Counted from the stretch's first letter, positions 1 through 7,075 are shown. The stretch is 22,826 nucleotides of DNA from CAZGYE01 sp964530165 (GCA_964530165.1 CAZGYE010000055.1:1-22826); one strand, 5' to 3'. The notes: generated by a model not told the origin, from the letters alone. A program made the numbers and translations.

Positions 1-19
1 GAATCGTCTTTCTCTTGTC

Positions 20-51
20 TTCCTGGATTCCTAATTTCCTCATTACTGCAT
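20..51 (+). repeat. Short dispersed repeat 'C', copy 1
   Basis: The 24 bases 20-43 are identical to the reverse complement of 12450-12473. Similarity continues for 8 more bases with two mismatches, matching 44-51 to 12442-12449. This copy ends just before the Shine-Dalgarno of the SDR gene, so it forms part of that gene's 5' leader. Its function is unknown. Confidence 0.7.
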
Positions 52-68
52 TTGGAGGAGAACATCGC

Positions 69-800
69 ATGGCGGAACTGGATGGGAAAGTGGTTGTGGT
101 GACCGGGGCGAACCAGGGAATCGGCAAGGGGATCGCCCGAGTTTTCGCCGGCGAGGGGTGCCGGTCGGCAATCTGCGCCCGCAATGCGGAGAAGCTGGAC
201 GCGGTTGCCGCTCTTCTGCGCGAGGCAGGCGCCGAAGTGCTAGCCAAACCGACCGACATCGCGGACGAAGCGGCCGTCGAAGCGTTTTTTGAAGCCATTA
301 TGGAACAGTTCGGTCGCGTGGACATTCTGGTCAACAATGCCGGCGCGTTTGACGGCGGCCGGCTCGATGAGGTCACGCTCGACGCATGGAACAACGTCAT
401 CGGCGCCTGTCTGACCGGTGCGTTTCTCTGCAGCCGGGCCGCCTTTCAAATCATGAAAGAGCAGGGCGGCGGGCGGATCCTCAACATCGGGTCGATCTCC
501 GCGCAACGCTCCCGCGAAGGAAACACTCCTTACACGTCGGCCAAGTTCGGTGTGTGGGGACTCACGCAAGCCACCGCGTTGGACGGCCGGCCGTACGGCA
601 TTACCTGTAGCTGTCTGCATCCCGGCAACGTGTTGGTCGAGCGACGCGTGGAATCGGGCGGGGAATCAGACGGCGAACCGATGATGAGCATCGAAACCAT
701 CGCCCGGGCCGCGCTGGCGATGGTCACCGTGCCGGCAGACGTGAATTTTCTCGAAGCGATCGTCCTGCCCAGAGATCAGCTCTATCTCGGCCGCGGCTGA
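69..800 (+). CDS. SDR family NAD(P)-dependent oxidoreductase
   Basis: This is a 243-aa classical short-chain dehydrogenase/reductase, a cytosolic NAD(P)H-dependent oxidoreductase on a Rossmann fold. Visible motifs are the cofactor glycine motif TGANQGIG (residues 12-19), NNAG (89-92), and the catalytic Ser142, Tyr155 and Lys159 in YTSAK, followed by HPG, the usual PG step after the active site. The length is normal for the family. The ATG at 69 was chosen over an upstream in-frame ATG at 15 because GGAGGAG (54-60) sits 8 bases before it and homology begins at once with the first beta strand. The substrate cannot be read from the sequence; FabG-like or sugar/alcohol dehydrogenases are equally possible. 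The gene stands alone: the next genes run on the other strand. Confidence 0.93.
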   Translation: MAELDGKVVVVTGANQGIGKGIARVFAGEGCRSAICARNAEKLDAVAALLREAGAEVLAKPTDIADEAAVEAFFEAIMEQFGRVDILVNNAGAFDGGRLDEVTLDAWNNVIGACLTGAFLCSRAAFQIMKEQGGGRILNIGSISAQRSREGNTPYTSAKFGVWGLTQATALDGRPYGITCSCLHPGNVLVERRVESGGESDGEPMMSIETIARAALAMVTVPADVNFLEAIVLPRDQLYLGRG

Positions 801-844
801 GCGACTGCTGAGTTGAGAGTCGACGACGGGGTGGCCGACGGGGT

Positions 845-986
845 GGCCGGGGCTGGACCGAAGGGAAGCCCCGGAAAATAGAGACATCGTGGGACTGTTA
901 CGCTCCGGGGTTTCGCTCCCGCATCATGATGGAGCCAAGCTGCTGCGCTCCGGGGTTTCGCTCCTGACGTCGCTCCAACCCCGGCC
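845..986. repeat. Palindrome-bounded intergenic repeat element (type D)
   Basis: The 142-bp segment has near-perfect 12-bp terminal inverted repeats (845-856 and 975-986, one mismatch). Inside are a hairpin (847-854 with 867-874, 8 bp, 12-base loop) and a 19-bp direct repeat at 901-919 and 946-964. A 12-bp tandem duplication (825-836, 837-848) abuts it. It lies between the convergent SDR and YgiT genes. The strong hairpin could terminate transcription, but no T-tract follows it in the SDR direction. Confidence 0.6.
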
Positions 987-999
987 AGGCGGTCGTTTG

Positions 1000-1236
1000 T
1001 TATGCCGCGCCTTCGAACTTGGCGACAGGGATTTTCTTTTCTACGGTCAGCTCACGCCAGTGAATCCGAATGCGCTCGATCTCCTTCAGCGTCTCCGCAG
1101 TGAGGTAGCTCTCGCCACACGACGGACACGCCACCAACGGGACGTTTTCGATCAGGAAGGCGGATCGGCCGCGTCCACAACTATGGGTGATACGTCGGAT
1201 TCGAGCGCCGTCCTTGCCGCATATGTCACAGACCAT
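1000..1236 (-). CDS. YgiT-type zinc-finger protein (MqsA-N-like putative antitoxin)
   Basis: This 78-aa protein carries the YgiT/MqsA-N zinc-finger layout: CDIC at residues 3-6 and CPSCGESYLT about 35 residues later give a four-cysteine Zn site. It stops after a short charged helix and lacks the C-terminal helix-turn-helix of full-length MqsA, so it may bind its partner without binding DNA. The ATG is preceded by GGGGAG with a 7-base spacer. It starts 17 bp after the DUF4258 gene, which fits the usual MqsR-like toxin first, YgiT-like antitoxin second order. The role as antitoxin is family-based inference. Confidence 0.85.
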   Translation of the reverse strand: MVCDICGKDGARIRRITHSCGRGRSAFLIENVPLVACPSCGESYLTAETLKEIERIRIHWRELTVEKKIPVAKFEGAA

Positions 1237-1253
1237 CAGAAGACTCCCCTACG

Positions 1254-1535
1254 CTACACACGGTACACTGTGATGATGACCAGCTTACCCGTTTGCGCGA
1301 TCTTCGCCACGGTCACTACCTGATCTCCGTCCACGGTCCGGCCCTCGATCAAATATTTTCTTTCGCTCGTGTCGCGATCCTTCTGCTTCTCGACGATCTT
1401 CCCGGTCAGGATGCAGTGCTCGACGTCGAAGATGGTCAGGCCGTCAGCCTCGATCTCCTCGACGGCATGCGTGGTCGCGACGTACCGACTCGTTTGGACG
1501 AACTTTCGCATCCGGCGAAGGATTCGATCGAACAC
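1254..1535 (-). CDS. DUF4258 domain protein (putative MqsR/RelE-like toxin)
   Basis: This 93-aa protein matches the DUF4258 pattern: a basic N-terminus, a 'THAVEEIEADGL' helix, 'TIFDVEHCILTG', a KDRDTSERKYLIEG strand pair and a C-terminal VAKIAQTGKLVIITVY strand. The family belongs to the RelE/MqsR-like mRNA-interferase fold and is commonly encoded next to YgiT zinc-finger proteins, as here. The start is GTG at 1535, supported by GAGGA six bases upstream; an internal ATG at 1511 would remove eight residues and has no clear ribosome-binding site. Toxicity is inferred from family and context, not shown by recognised catalytic residues. Confidence 0.85.
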   Translation of the reverse strand: MFDRILRRMRKFVQTSRYVATTHAVEEIEADGLTIFDVEHCILTGKIVEKQKDRDTSERKYLIEGRTVDGDQVVTVAKIAQTGKLVIITVYRV

Positions 1536-1541
1536 TGGCCA

Positions 1542-1546
1542 TCCTC
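1542..1546 (-). promoter_or_regulatory. Ribosome-binding site deciding the GTG start of the DUF4258 gene
   Basis: GAGGA lies 6 bases before the GTG codon at 1535-1533. No comparable site precedes the alternative ATG at 1511. Confidence 0.55.
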
Positions 1547-1596
1547 ATCGTGGATCAGTGTCACGAAACAGCGCTGCCCCCTTTGCGTACGCCCAG

Positions 1597-1845
1597 CTAC
1601 TCGTCGTTCGGCAGCGATGCTTCCAGCTCTTCGAGCGACAACGTAGGCCGTCCACGGCGCTCCTCGATCATTCGCCAGAAGTCCGGTGACGTTTCCAGGT
1701 TCCAATCCTCCTGGTCCTTGTTCTCCAGACCGACGAGCAGGGCGAGTGGCTTTCCGTCCTGTGTCACCAACACGCGCTCTTGCTGAGCAACCCGCAGAAA
1801 GCTCTGAGGATCTTCAGAAAAGTTCTCAACCGTGGTTTCCTTCAT
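1597..1845 (-). CDS. Phd/YefM family type II antitoxin
   Basis: This 82-aa protein has the N-terminal Phd/YefM DNA-binding fold: MKETTVENFSEDPQSFLRVAQ, then QERVLVTQDGKPLALLV, the typical 'V-T-x-x-GKP-x-A-x-L' hairpin. An acidic C-terminal tail (residues ~50-82) ends in SLEELEASLPNDE and is the usual toxin-neutralising segment. ATG 1845 is preferred to an upstream start at 1863 because the homology begins there and GAGG lies 8 bases upstream. It is the promoter-proximal gene, 61 bp ahead of the DUF4258-YgiT pair. Phd antitoxins are usually followed directly by a PIN, Doc or RelE/YoeB toxin. None is present, so this is either an orphan antitoxin or the repressor of a three-gene unit. Confidence 0.85.
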   Translation of the reverse strand: MKETTVENFSEDPQSFLRVAQQERVLVTQDGKPLALLVGLENKDQEDWNLETSPDFWRMIEERRGRPTLSLEELEASLPNDE

Positions 1846-1861
1846 GGATAATGCCTCAAGC

Positions 1862-1875
1862 ACGCAAACGTGCGT
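1862..1875. promoter_or_regulatory. Operator-like inverted repeat upstream of the Phd gene
   Basis: ACGCA-AACG-TGCGT is a perfect 5-bp inverted repeat between the predicted promoter and the Phd start codon. Phd-family antitoxins commonly autoregulate by binding such palindromes; this site being the operator is inference. Confidence 0.4.
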
Positions 1876-1909
1876 CTGAACATGCTACCGGAATTGCGAT
1901 ACACGTGAA

Positions 1910-1938
1910 ATTGTAGCAGGCAGTTGCTCCAATGTCAC
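1910..1938 (-). promoter_or_regulatory. Sigma-70-type promoter of the Phd/DUF4258/YgiT operon
   Basis: On the minus strand, GTGACA (1938-1933, 5 of 6 to TTGACA) and TACAAT (1915-1910, 5 of 6 to TATAAT) are separated by exactly 17 bases. Transcription would start near 1903, about 58 bases before the Phd ATG. It is the best promoter match I noticed in the window. Confidence 0.55.
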
Positions 1939-2230
1939 GCATTCATCGGTGTGCTCTCAGGCTCAGAACCAGCGGCGATTGTCGACCTGTGTGAGCGGAT
2001 TTATCACAAGCTTCATGAATTTTTCCCCTCAACTGCCTGGTGCGAGGATTCTCATCCTGAGAAAACGGGGCGAGTCAATCGGTGGATGTCAAGAGTGCAA
2101 ATCGCGAATCCGAAAACCGAGAAAATTCGTGACCATTCCAACTTGCTCTCTTGTGTTGTGTTGGTCAGAATGACCTCGCGGTTTTGAACTTTACCAAGAA
2201 CGAACTCATTGAAAACAAAGAGGCGTTATG
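1939..2230. other. Intergenic region upstream of csrA
   Basis: This stretch separates the leftward TA-like operon from rightward csrA. Short open frames in it (for example 1924-2187) resemble nothing known and lack ribosome-binding sites. The one structured site is GGTCA-GAA-TGACC (2163-2175), a perfect 5-bp inverted repeat about 55 bases before csrA that could be a regulator site. AAAGAGG (2217-2223) is the csrA Shine-Dalgarno. No convincing -35/-10 pair was found for csrA. Confidence 0.45.
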
Positions 2231-2419
2231 ATGCAGATTATCTCCCGTCAAGAGAATGAGGGACTGGTAATCGGCGACGACATTACTGTGACTGTTTTGA
2301 AGATTCGAGAAACCGAAGTGCGTTTGGCGATTTCCTCGCCGAGCGACAGCCCCTCTTACTGGGAAGAAACGCTATACTGGGAGCAAGCCCGAAGCACTCA
2401 GGAGTTGCAGGTGCATTGA
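2231..2419 (+). CDS. csrA: CsrA/RsmA-type carbon storage regulator, atypical RNA-binding strand
   Basis: This 62-aa protein is a member of the CsrA family of homodimeric RNA-binding translational regulators that recognise GGA motifs in mRNA leaders. ISRQENEGLVIGDDITVTVLK aligns with the family N-terminus (Arg6, the GDD turn, the VTVL strand) and EVRLAISSP with the Arg31 strand. The position equivalent to E. coli Arg44, the key RNA contact in the VHREE strand, is Trp44 here (SYWEE). The C-terminal helix (LYWEQARSTQ) has normal length. Two adjacent ATG codons exist at 2228 and 2231; the second aligns with the family start and has better Shine-Dalgarno spacing. It lies 65 bp upstream of uppS and may share its transcript. 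Confidence 0.88.
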   Translation: MQIISRQENEGLVIGDDITVTVLKIRETEVRLAISSPSDSPSYWEETLYWEQARSTQELQVH

Positions 2420-2484
2420 TTGCCGGGGGGAGCCTCGTCACCTCGGCGGAAATTCAACCACATCGCATCGGAAGGCAAACGCCG

Positions 2485-3246
2485 ATGTCTGTTGTTGCTG
2501 AGTACTCCCTGAGCGAACTGGAATCCACCGGTCTCCAGCCGGACCGTCTGCCGAAACACATTGCGGTCATCATGGACGGAAACGGCCGCTGGGCGCAATC
2601 CCGCTGCTTGCCGCGCATCGAGGGCCATCGGCGCGGTGTGAAGACGGTGCGCATCGTGATCGAGGAATGTTCCCGAATCGGCATCGAGCAGTTGACGCTC
2701 TACTGCCTCAGCAGCGAAAACTGGAAGCGGCCGAAGAAGGAACTCGACATGCTCATGCATCTGCTGGAGCAGTACGTCATCGAGGAACGCTCCGAAATCA
2801 TGCGGCAGAACCTGCGGTTCACGACCATCGGCCGGCGGAACGGGCTGGGCACCAGCGTGCTGAGGGAGGTCGACAAGACAATCGATTGCAGCCGCGACAA
2901 CAAGGGGATGCGGCTCTGCCTGGCGCTGAACTACGGCAGCCGCCGCGAATTAGTCGATGCGGTTCGGGCCATCGCCGGTCAAGCCGCCCGCGGCGAGCTG
3001 AATCCGGAAGAGATTTCCGAACAGACGATCGACTCTCACCTTTACACCGCCGGCATGGTGGACCCCGACCTGGTGATTCGCACCGCCGGAGAAATGCGCA
3101 TCAGCAACTTTCTGCTGTGGCAGATCAGCTACGCCGAACTGTGGGTCACCGAAAAGTGCTGGCCCGAATTCCGCAAGCCGGATCTGATCGATGCGCTGAA
3201 AGACTATGCCTCTCGGCAGCGGCGATTCGGCGGGTTGAAGGACTGA
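2485..3246 (+). CDS. uppS: Isoprenyl transferase (undecaprenyl diphosphate synthase)
   Basis: This 253-aa cis-prenyltransferase condenses isopentenyl-PP onto farnesyl-PP to make C55 undecaprenyl-PP, the lipid carrier for peptidoglycan and surface glycans. HIAVIMDGNGRWAQ contains the catalytic Asp31, GHRRG is the diphosphate-binding loop, YCLSSENWKRP (Ser-Glu-Asn-Trp) follows, and RTAGEMRISNFLLWQISY plus the AELW Glu form the IPP/Mg site. The usual RTSGE is RTAGE here. ATG 2485 is preferred over a TTG at 2416 that would overlap csrA: GGAAGG lies about 9 bases before the ATG and the extra residues resemble no family sequence. Adjacency to cdsA is the classic uppS-cdsA arrangement. Confidence 0.95.
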   Translation: MSVVAEYSLSELESTGLQPDRLPKHIAVIMDGNGRWAQSRCLPRIEGHRRGVKTVRIVIEECSRIGIEQLTLYCLSSENWKRPKKELDMLMHLLEQYVIEERSEIMRQNLRFTTIGRRNGLGTSVLREVDKTIDCSRDNKGMRLCLALNYGSRRELVDAVRAIAGQAARGELNPEEISEQTIDSHLYTAGMVDPDLVIRTAGEMRISNFLLWQISYAELWVTEKCWPEFRKPDLIDALKDYASRQRRFGGLKD

Positions 3247-3253
3247 ATCGGTC

Positions 3254-4150
3254 ATGCTCGGCTGGCGATTACTGGTCTCTTCGGTTCTGATCCCGCTGTT
3301 GATCGGTGTTTTCTACGCCGATGCGAAATGCGGCGACAGTGCGCCGCTCTTGCTGTTGTTTTGCGTGCTGCTGGCGATTCGCGGCGTGTGGGAGATGGCG
3401 ACTCTCTTGCGACATCGCTCGCTCGCGCTGCATCTCCCGCTGGTCACTGTGTGTACGGTGGGCGTGGTCGCCGCCGGCTGGGTGGCGCAACTCGATTGGT
3501 CAACTCCCCCGGACGGTCCGGGAATCGGCGCTCTTGGTCCGATCACGATTGCCTATTCGCTGTCGGTGTTGTCACTGCTGTTCAAAGAAGTGACACGCTA
3601 CCACGAACCGGGCAAGAGCTTGGAAACATTGGGCGCGGAATTGCTGGTCGTCAGCTACGTCGGCGTGCTGCTGAGTGTGACGGCACAACTGCGCTGGGTG
3701 GCCGGACCGAAGGCCGGTTACCTCGTGCTCGGCTCGCTGGTGATTGCCGCAAAGGCGGGCGACATCGGCGCTTACACGCTGGGACGGCTTTTCGGTCGCA
3801 AAAAGATGGTGCCGCAACTCAGCCCGGCTAAGACGTGGATGGGCGGCCTGGGGGCGCTGGTGGGAGCCGGTCTGGGCGGATGGGCCTGGTTAGAATGGGC
3901 GACGCCGCAATTCAACGATGCCTGGCAAGCACCCGACTGGTATTGGGCCCTGTTATACGGCGTTCTGATCGGATTGGCCGGTTTGATCGGCGACCTGTGC
4001 GAATCGCTCATCAAACGCGACGCGGGGCAGAAGGACTCGGCCGCGCTGCTGCCCGGCTTCGGCGGCCTGCTGGACATCCTGGACAGCGTCTTGTACGCCG
4101 GCCCGGTCGCTTACGTGCTGTGGCTGCTGCTCCCGCTGCAGACGTGGTGA
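3254..4150 (+). CDS. cdsA: Phosphatidate cytidylyltransferase (CDP-diacylglycerol synthase)
   Basis: This 298-aa polytopic membrane enzyme converts phosphatidic acid plus CTP to CDP-diacylglycerol, the precursor of bacterial phospholipids. About eight hydrophobic segments are visible. The family signature is in the C-terminal third: LSPAKTWMGG, then GDLCESLIKRDAGQKDS, then LPGFGGLLDILDS. Two signature positions deviate: the His of P-x-HGG is Phe (PGFGG) and the Arg of DRxD is Ile (DILD), while the catalytic acidic residues and KR/KD are kept. It starts 7 bp after uppS, so the two are co-transcribed and probably translationally coupled. Length is normal. The deviations may be a planctomycete variant rather than loss of function. 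Confidence 0.93.
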   Translation: MLGWRLLVSSVLIPLLIGVFYADAKCGDSAPLLLLFCVLLAIRGVWEMATLLRHRSLALHLPLVTVCTVGVVAAGWVAQLDWSTPPDGPGIGALGPITIAYSLSVLSLLFKEVTRYHEPGKSLETLGAELLVVSYVGVLLSVTAQLRWVAGPKAGYLVLGSLVIAAKAGDIGAYTLGRLFGRKKMVPQLSPAKTWMGGLGALVGAGLGGWAWLEWATPQFNDAWQAPDWYWALLYGVLIGLAGLIGDLCESLIKRDAGQKDSAALLPGFGGLLDILDSVLYAGPVAYVLWLLLPLQTW

Positions 4151-4158
4151 TTGGCATT

Positions 4159-4251
4159 GGCGAGCGGCGGGCGTCAGCCCGCTGTTGGGACCAGGGGACT
4201 CACATCCCCCCGCTCGCCGAAGACCAGGGGACTCACGTCCCCCGCTCGCCG
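4159..4251. repeat. Palindromic intergenic repeat, candidate bidirectional terminator
   Basis: GCGGGC-GTCA-GCCCGC (4167-4182) is a perfect 6-bp hairpin. It is followed by two direct copies of a ~30-bp unit (4189-4219 and 4222-4251, nearly identical), each ending in CCGCTCGCC, which is the reverse complement of 4159-4167. It fills the gap between the convergent 3' ends of cdsA and the DUF1559 gene. No T-tract is present, so a role in termination is inferred from position and stability. Confidence 0.6.
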
Positions 4252-4273
4252 GAACAGTCATAGACGAATTGAT

Positions 4274-6814
4274 CTAGTATTCGCCAACGATCTCAGCCCC
4301 GTGGATCGTGCTGAGCGCCTCGAGAACGGACGGGTCGATCTTCTCCGAAACAAACCGGACTGAACCGTCGGCCATCAGGACGTTGCAGCCGCCCTGATAC
4401 GGGCCGCCGATGCCGTCGGGGCCGTTGATGTACGGCTTTTTGGTCAGGGCGCGGATGGTCGCTGTTCCCCCGGCTCCCCACGGTCCGAAGTTCTTGCTGG
4501 CTTCAGTGACCATCATCGTGTTCGACGTGCCGTCCCTGATGTCGCGGATACGGGTCACGCGATTGTAGCCGAAAACTCCCGCCCGCTTGTCGGTCACCTT
4601 CAGCGTGGGCGCGTCCTTGCCGACACCGGCAATGCCCACGTAGTGTGTCGTGCCGTATTTCCCTTTCTGCTGTTCGGTCATTCCTGGGTTTTGGAAAACT
4701 CCAACCCGGACCTTCATCCATTTTGTGTTGGCTTTGTCGTCCCAGGCTTTGTCGAAATCGATCTGCTTGTGAAGCGCTGCCTGCTCGAGGTACGGCAGGA
4801 TCTCGGCCTGCCAGCTCAACCGTTTCTCGACTTTGAGTTTTTCGTTCGGATGCGTGCCCTGCGGAAAGGCACGGTGGCGATCGTGGTAGTTGTGCAGGGC
4901 CAATCCGATCTGTTTCATGTTGTTCATCGACTGAGTCCGCCGGGCGGCGGAACGCGCCTGCTGGACGGCCGGCAGCAACAGGGCAACCAGAATGGGAACG
5001 GTTGCCGCACCTTGGGCGCCCCCGATGAGCGGAATCGACGGCAGCGACGTTCGTGACGTCCAGTGGATTCCCTTGTCGTCGACCGTACAGACCGAAACAT
5101 TCGGGAACAACGGCCGGGCGACCTGCTCGGCCGGCGGCAGATCGACCACCGTCACCGGCCATGGGACGTCGGCACCGAGACCGGCTCGTTTCATGCCCAT
5201 CTGCATAAACGACATCAGCATCGGGGCCCAGCCCAGCAGCGTCCGGTACGTCTCACGCGGGTCGGAGACGGCAATGCTGGTGAACCGACGGGGCACGGCG
5301 GAGAGAGCATCACGGTACGGCGGCGACGGCGTCCATTTGGCCAGCTTCTTATCCAGACGCAGCAGGAAGGCATCCACGGTTTGAGGAAACAGTCCGATGG
5401 CCAGCCAATCCTCGTCGATGATGGCAAAGGACGGATTGAACATGCCGCCCGCAATTTCAAGCGTGACGATTTCCCGCCCCTGTTTCTTGTTGCGATGAAT
5501 CACAAGCTGTCGAGGCGTGGTCCGCTCGGCTGCCATCCCCAGAATCTCATTCAGCGTCTCCCGCAGCTTCCGGGCATCGTCGACCTTGAAGACCACTCCG
5601 AAACCCATGCCGAACATGCCTTGCGACGGGTCTCCGTAAACGCAAACGACATTACCGAGCGCGTCGAGCAGGTCTTTCTTCAGATCGAACCCGAGCAGCA
5701 CGGGTAACTGCGAGATGAGGCCTTCCACCTGTACGGCAGCATCCGGCGGGCCCAAAGCCGCGACGTCGTTGGCCGTTTTGACCGCGCCGTCGTAGAACTT
5801 CGGCCAGTCGACGCTGCAAGCACAGAAGCCATTGGTGCCGGACGGTAACGGAGGCAGGTCGGCCATGCTGATCGATTTCTGATTGGCAAAGGCCATAAGC
5901 CCCTTCCTCGGACTCGGTGCTTCCAGCGTCGTCTCGGACCACATGGCGCGTCCTTTGTATCCCGATCGGCAGGCCAGCGCGCCCAGGGTGTTCAAGCCCA
6001 AAGCCTCCAGAATCCGACTGACGGTGAGCGGCGCATCCAGATTCGCCCCTGGCACCGGGACGGGCGTCCGGCCAAACATCTTCCGCAGAGTCCCGACGTC
6101 AAACCAACTGACGCACGACACCTCGAAACCTGCCTGTTGCCGTGGGCGGTACTTCTTCCACAGCGGGTTGGTCGAGATGTTCGCCGCCTTGCCGTCGGCG
6201 ACCGCGATCGCCGTCTCGACCGCCTGCATCCCGGCGACGATCACCAGGTGTTGGCCTTGGGTCCACCAGCCCACTTCGATTCCGGGAGTATTGGGGATCA
6301 GGCCGCTGGTGACTTTGTGTCCGCCGACGTGATGACTCGCGAATTCGATTTCGCCCTTGGCCGCCTTCTTGATGAACTCAGAGAGCCCCGGCTCCAGCTT
6401 CGCCGATTCATGCAGCACAAGAGTTGCCTGTGCCGCCGGTGGGCCCTGACCGGCTGAGACCGACACAGCCAGCGACAACCCTTTGCCGATGATCTGCTCG
6501 TAGACCTGTTTGAACGTATCGAGATTTTGCCCCTTGTCACCGCCGGCCTGCTGACCGACAAAAGTGAACACCTTCTGCACAACGTCCATCAGGCCGGTCT
6601 TGTAGAGGGCGTCGTACGCGGCCGTTTGTTCCCAGGCCGCCTTGTGGGCGTCGTTGCCGTCGAACCTCAGGTACAGGACCGAATTGGCCGGCAATAGCGT
6701 CTCAACCGCCGGCGTCCGCGCCTGCTGCGCATGACCGATCGACATCCCAATGCCAATGCAGCCACACAATCCCAGCACCAGCCCCCAGCCAAACCGTGTC
6801 TGTCGTTGTGACAT
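4274..6814 (-). CDS. Exported DUF1559 domain protein with long N-terminal region
   Basis: This is an 846-aa protein. Residues 1-30 form a signal peptide (basic n-region, hydrophobic GLVLGLCGCIGIGMSIG, likely cut after GHA). Residues ~35-600 are a large region starting ETLLPANSVLYLRFDG that weakly resembles DUF3352-type exported proteins. Residues ~606-846 are a DUF1559 module: a hydrophobic VPILVALLLPAVQQARSAAR helix, the NNMKQIGLALHNYH motif, an AFPQGT segment, LSWQAEILPYLEQ, RDGTSNTMMVTEAS and the terminal LMADGSVRFVS (Asp-Gly at ~816), the 'H-X9-DG' pilin-processing-associated tail. In most DUF1559 proteins the hydrophobic helix is N-terminal and pilin-like; here it is internal. The ATG has GGAG 9 bases upstream. 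Function is unknown; a surface or periplasmic assembly role is plausible. Confidence 0.88.
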   Translation of the reverse strand: MSQRQTRFGWGLVLGLCGCIGIGMSIGHAQQARTPAVETLLPANSVLYLRFDGNDAHKAAWEQTAAYDALYKTGLMDVVQKVFTFVGQQAGGDKGQNLDTFKQVYEQIIGKGLSLAVSVSAGQGPPAAQATLVLHESAKLEPGLSEFIKKAAKGEIEFASHHVGGHKVTSGLIPNTPGIEVGWWTQGQHLVIVAGMQAVETAIAVADGKAANISTNPLWKKYRPRQQAGFEVSCVSWFDVGTLRKMFGRTPVPVPGANLDAPLTVSRILEALGLNTLGALACRSGYKGRAMWSETTLEAPSPRKGLMAFANQKSISMADLPPLPSGTNGFCACSVDWPKFYDGAVKTANDVAALGPPDAAVQVEGLISQLPVLLGFDLKKDLLDALGNVVCVYGDPSQGMFGMGFGVVFKVDDARKLRETLNEILGMAAERTTPRQLVIHRNKKQGREIVTLEIAGGMFNPSFAIIDEDWLAIGLFPQTVDAFLLRLDKKLAKWTPSPPYRDALSAVPRRFTSIAVSDPRETYRTLLGWAPMLMSFMQMGMKRAGLGADVPWPVTVVDLPPAEQVARPLFPNVSVCTVDDKGIHWTSRTSLPSIPLIGGAQGAATVPILVALLLPAVQQARSAARRTQSMNNMKQIGLALHNYHDRHRAFPQGTHPNEKLKVEKRLSWQAEILPYLEQAALHKQIDFDKAWDDKANTKWMKVRVGVFQNPGMTEQQKGKYGTTHYVGIAGVGKDAPTLKVTDKRAGVFGYNRVTRIRDIRDGTSNTMMVTEASKNFGPWGAGGTATIRALTKKPYINGPDGIGGPYQGGCNVLMADGSVRFVSEKIDPSVLEALSTIHGAEIVGEY

Positions 6815-6871
6815 CGTAGAATACTCCGTGAATCGTATGTGACTTGTCTTCCGTTTGAGGGAAACAAGGTG

Positions 6872-6921
6872 ATTGAGCCGGCGGGCGCGCCCGCCGCGCC
6901 CCGCAAGCGGGGCGGCTCAAT
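6872..6921. terminator. Cloverleaf-like palindrome downstream of RTX1
   Basis: An outer perfect 9-bp stem (6872-6880 with 6913-6921) encloses two GC-only hairpins: the self-complementary 6881-6894 and CCCCGC-AA-GCGGGG (6899-6912). Read on the minus strand it lies about 155 bases past the RTX1 stop and about 60 bases before the DUF1559 start. It could end the RTX1 transcript or act as a leader structure for the DUF1559 gene. There is no T-tract. The rest of 6815-7075 shows nothing recognisable. Confidence 0.5.
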
Positions 6922-7075
6922 GAAACCATGTCACCCATGTCGACTCGTGAACGGTGCCGCTCAGTATGACGACACCGCGGCCGCCAAGCAACAACAACCT
7001 GGATGGGCGGTTGACAAGGGAAGGATTGCCGATTGGAGCCGTCCTCTTGTCCAAGCGAGAGGCTTTCGGCTTTCG

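Noticed and set aside
1536..1596. A remnant toxin gene between the Phd and DUF4258 genes
   Set aside because: The 61-bp spacer is too short and none of its frames resembles a PIN, Doc or RelE fragment.
1924..2187. 87-codon open frame upstream of csrA
   Set aside because: No ribosome-binding site, no recognisable motif, and two overlapping frames of similar length compete with it.
2416..2484. TTG start of uppS overlapping the csrA stop
   Set aside because: The additional 23 residues lack family similarity, and ATG 2485 has a proper Shine-Dalgarno; it cannot be fully excluded.
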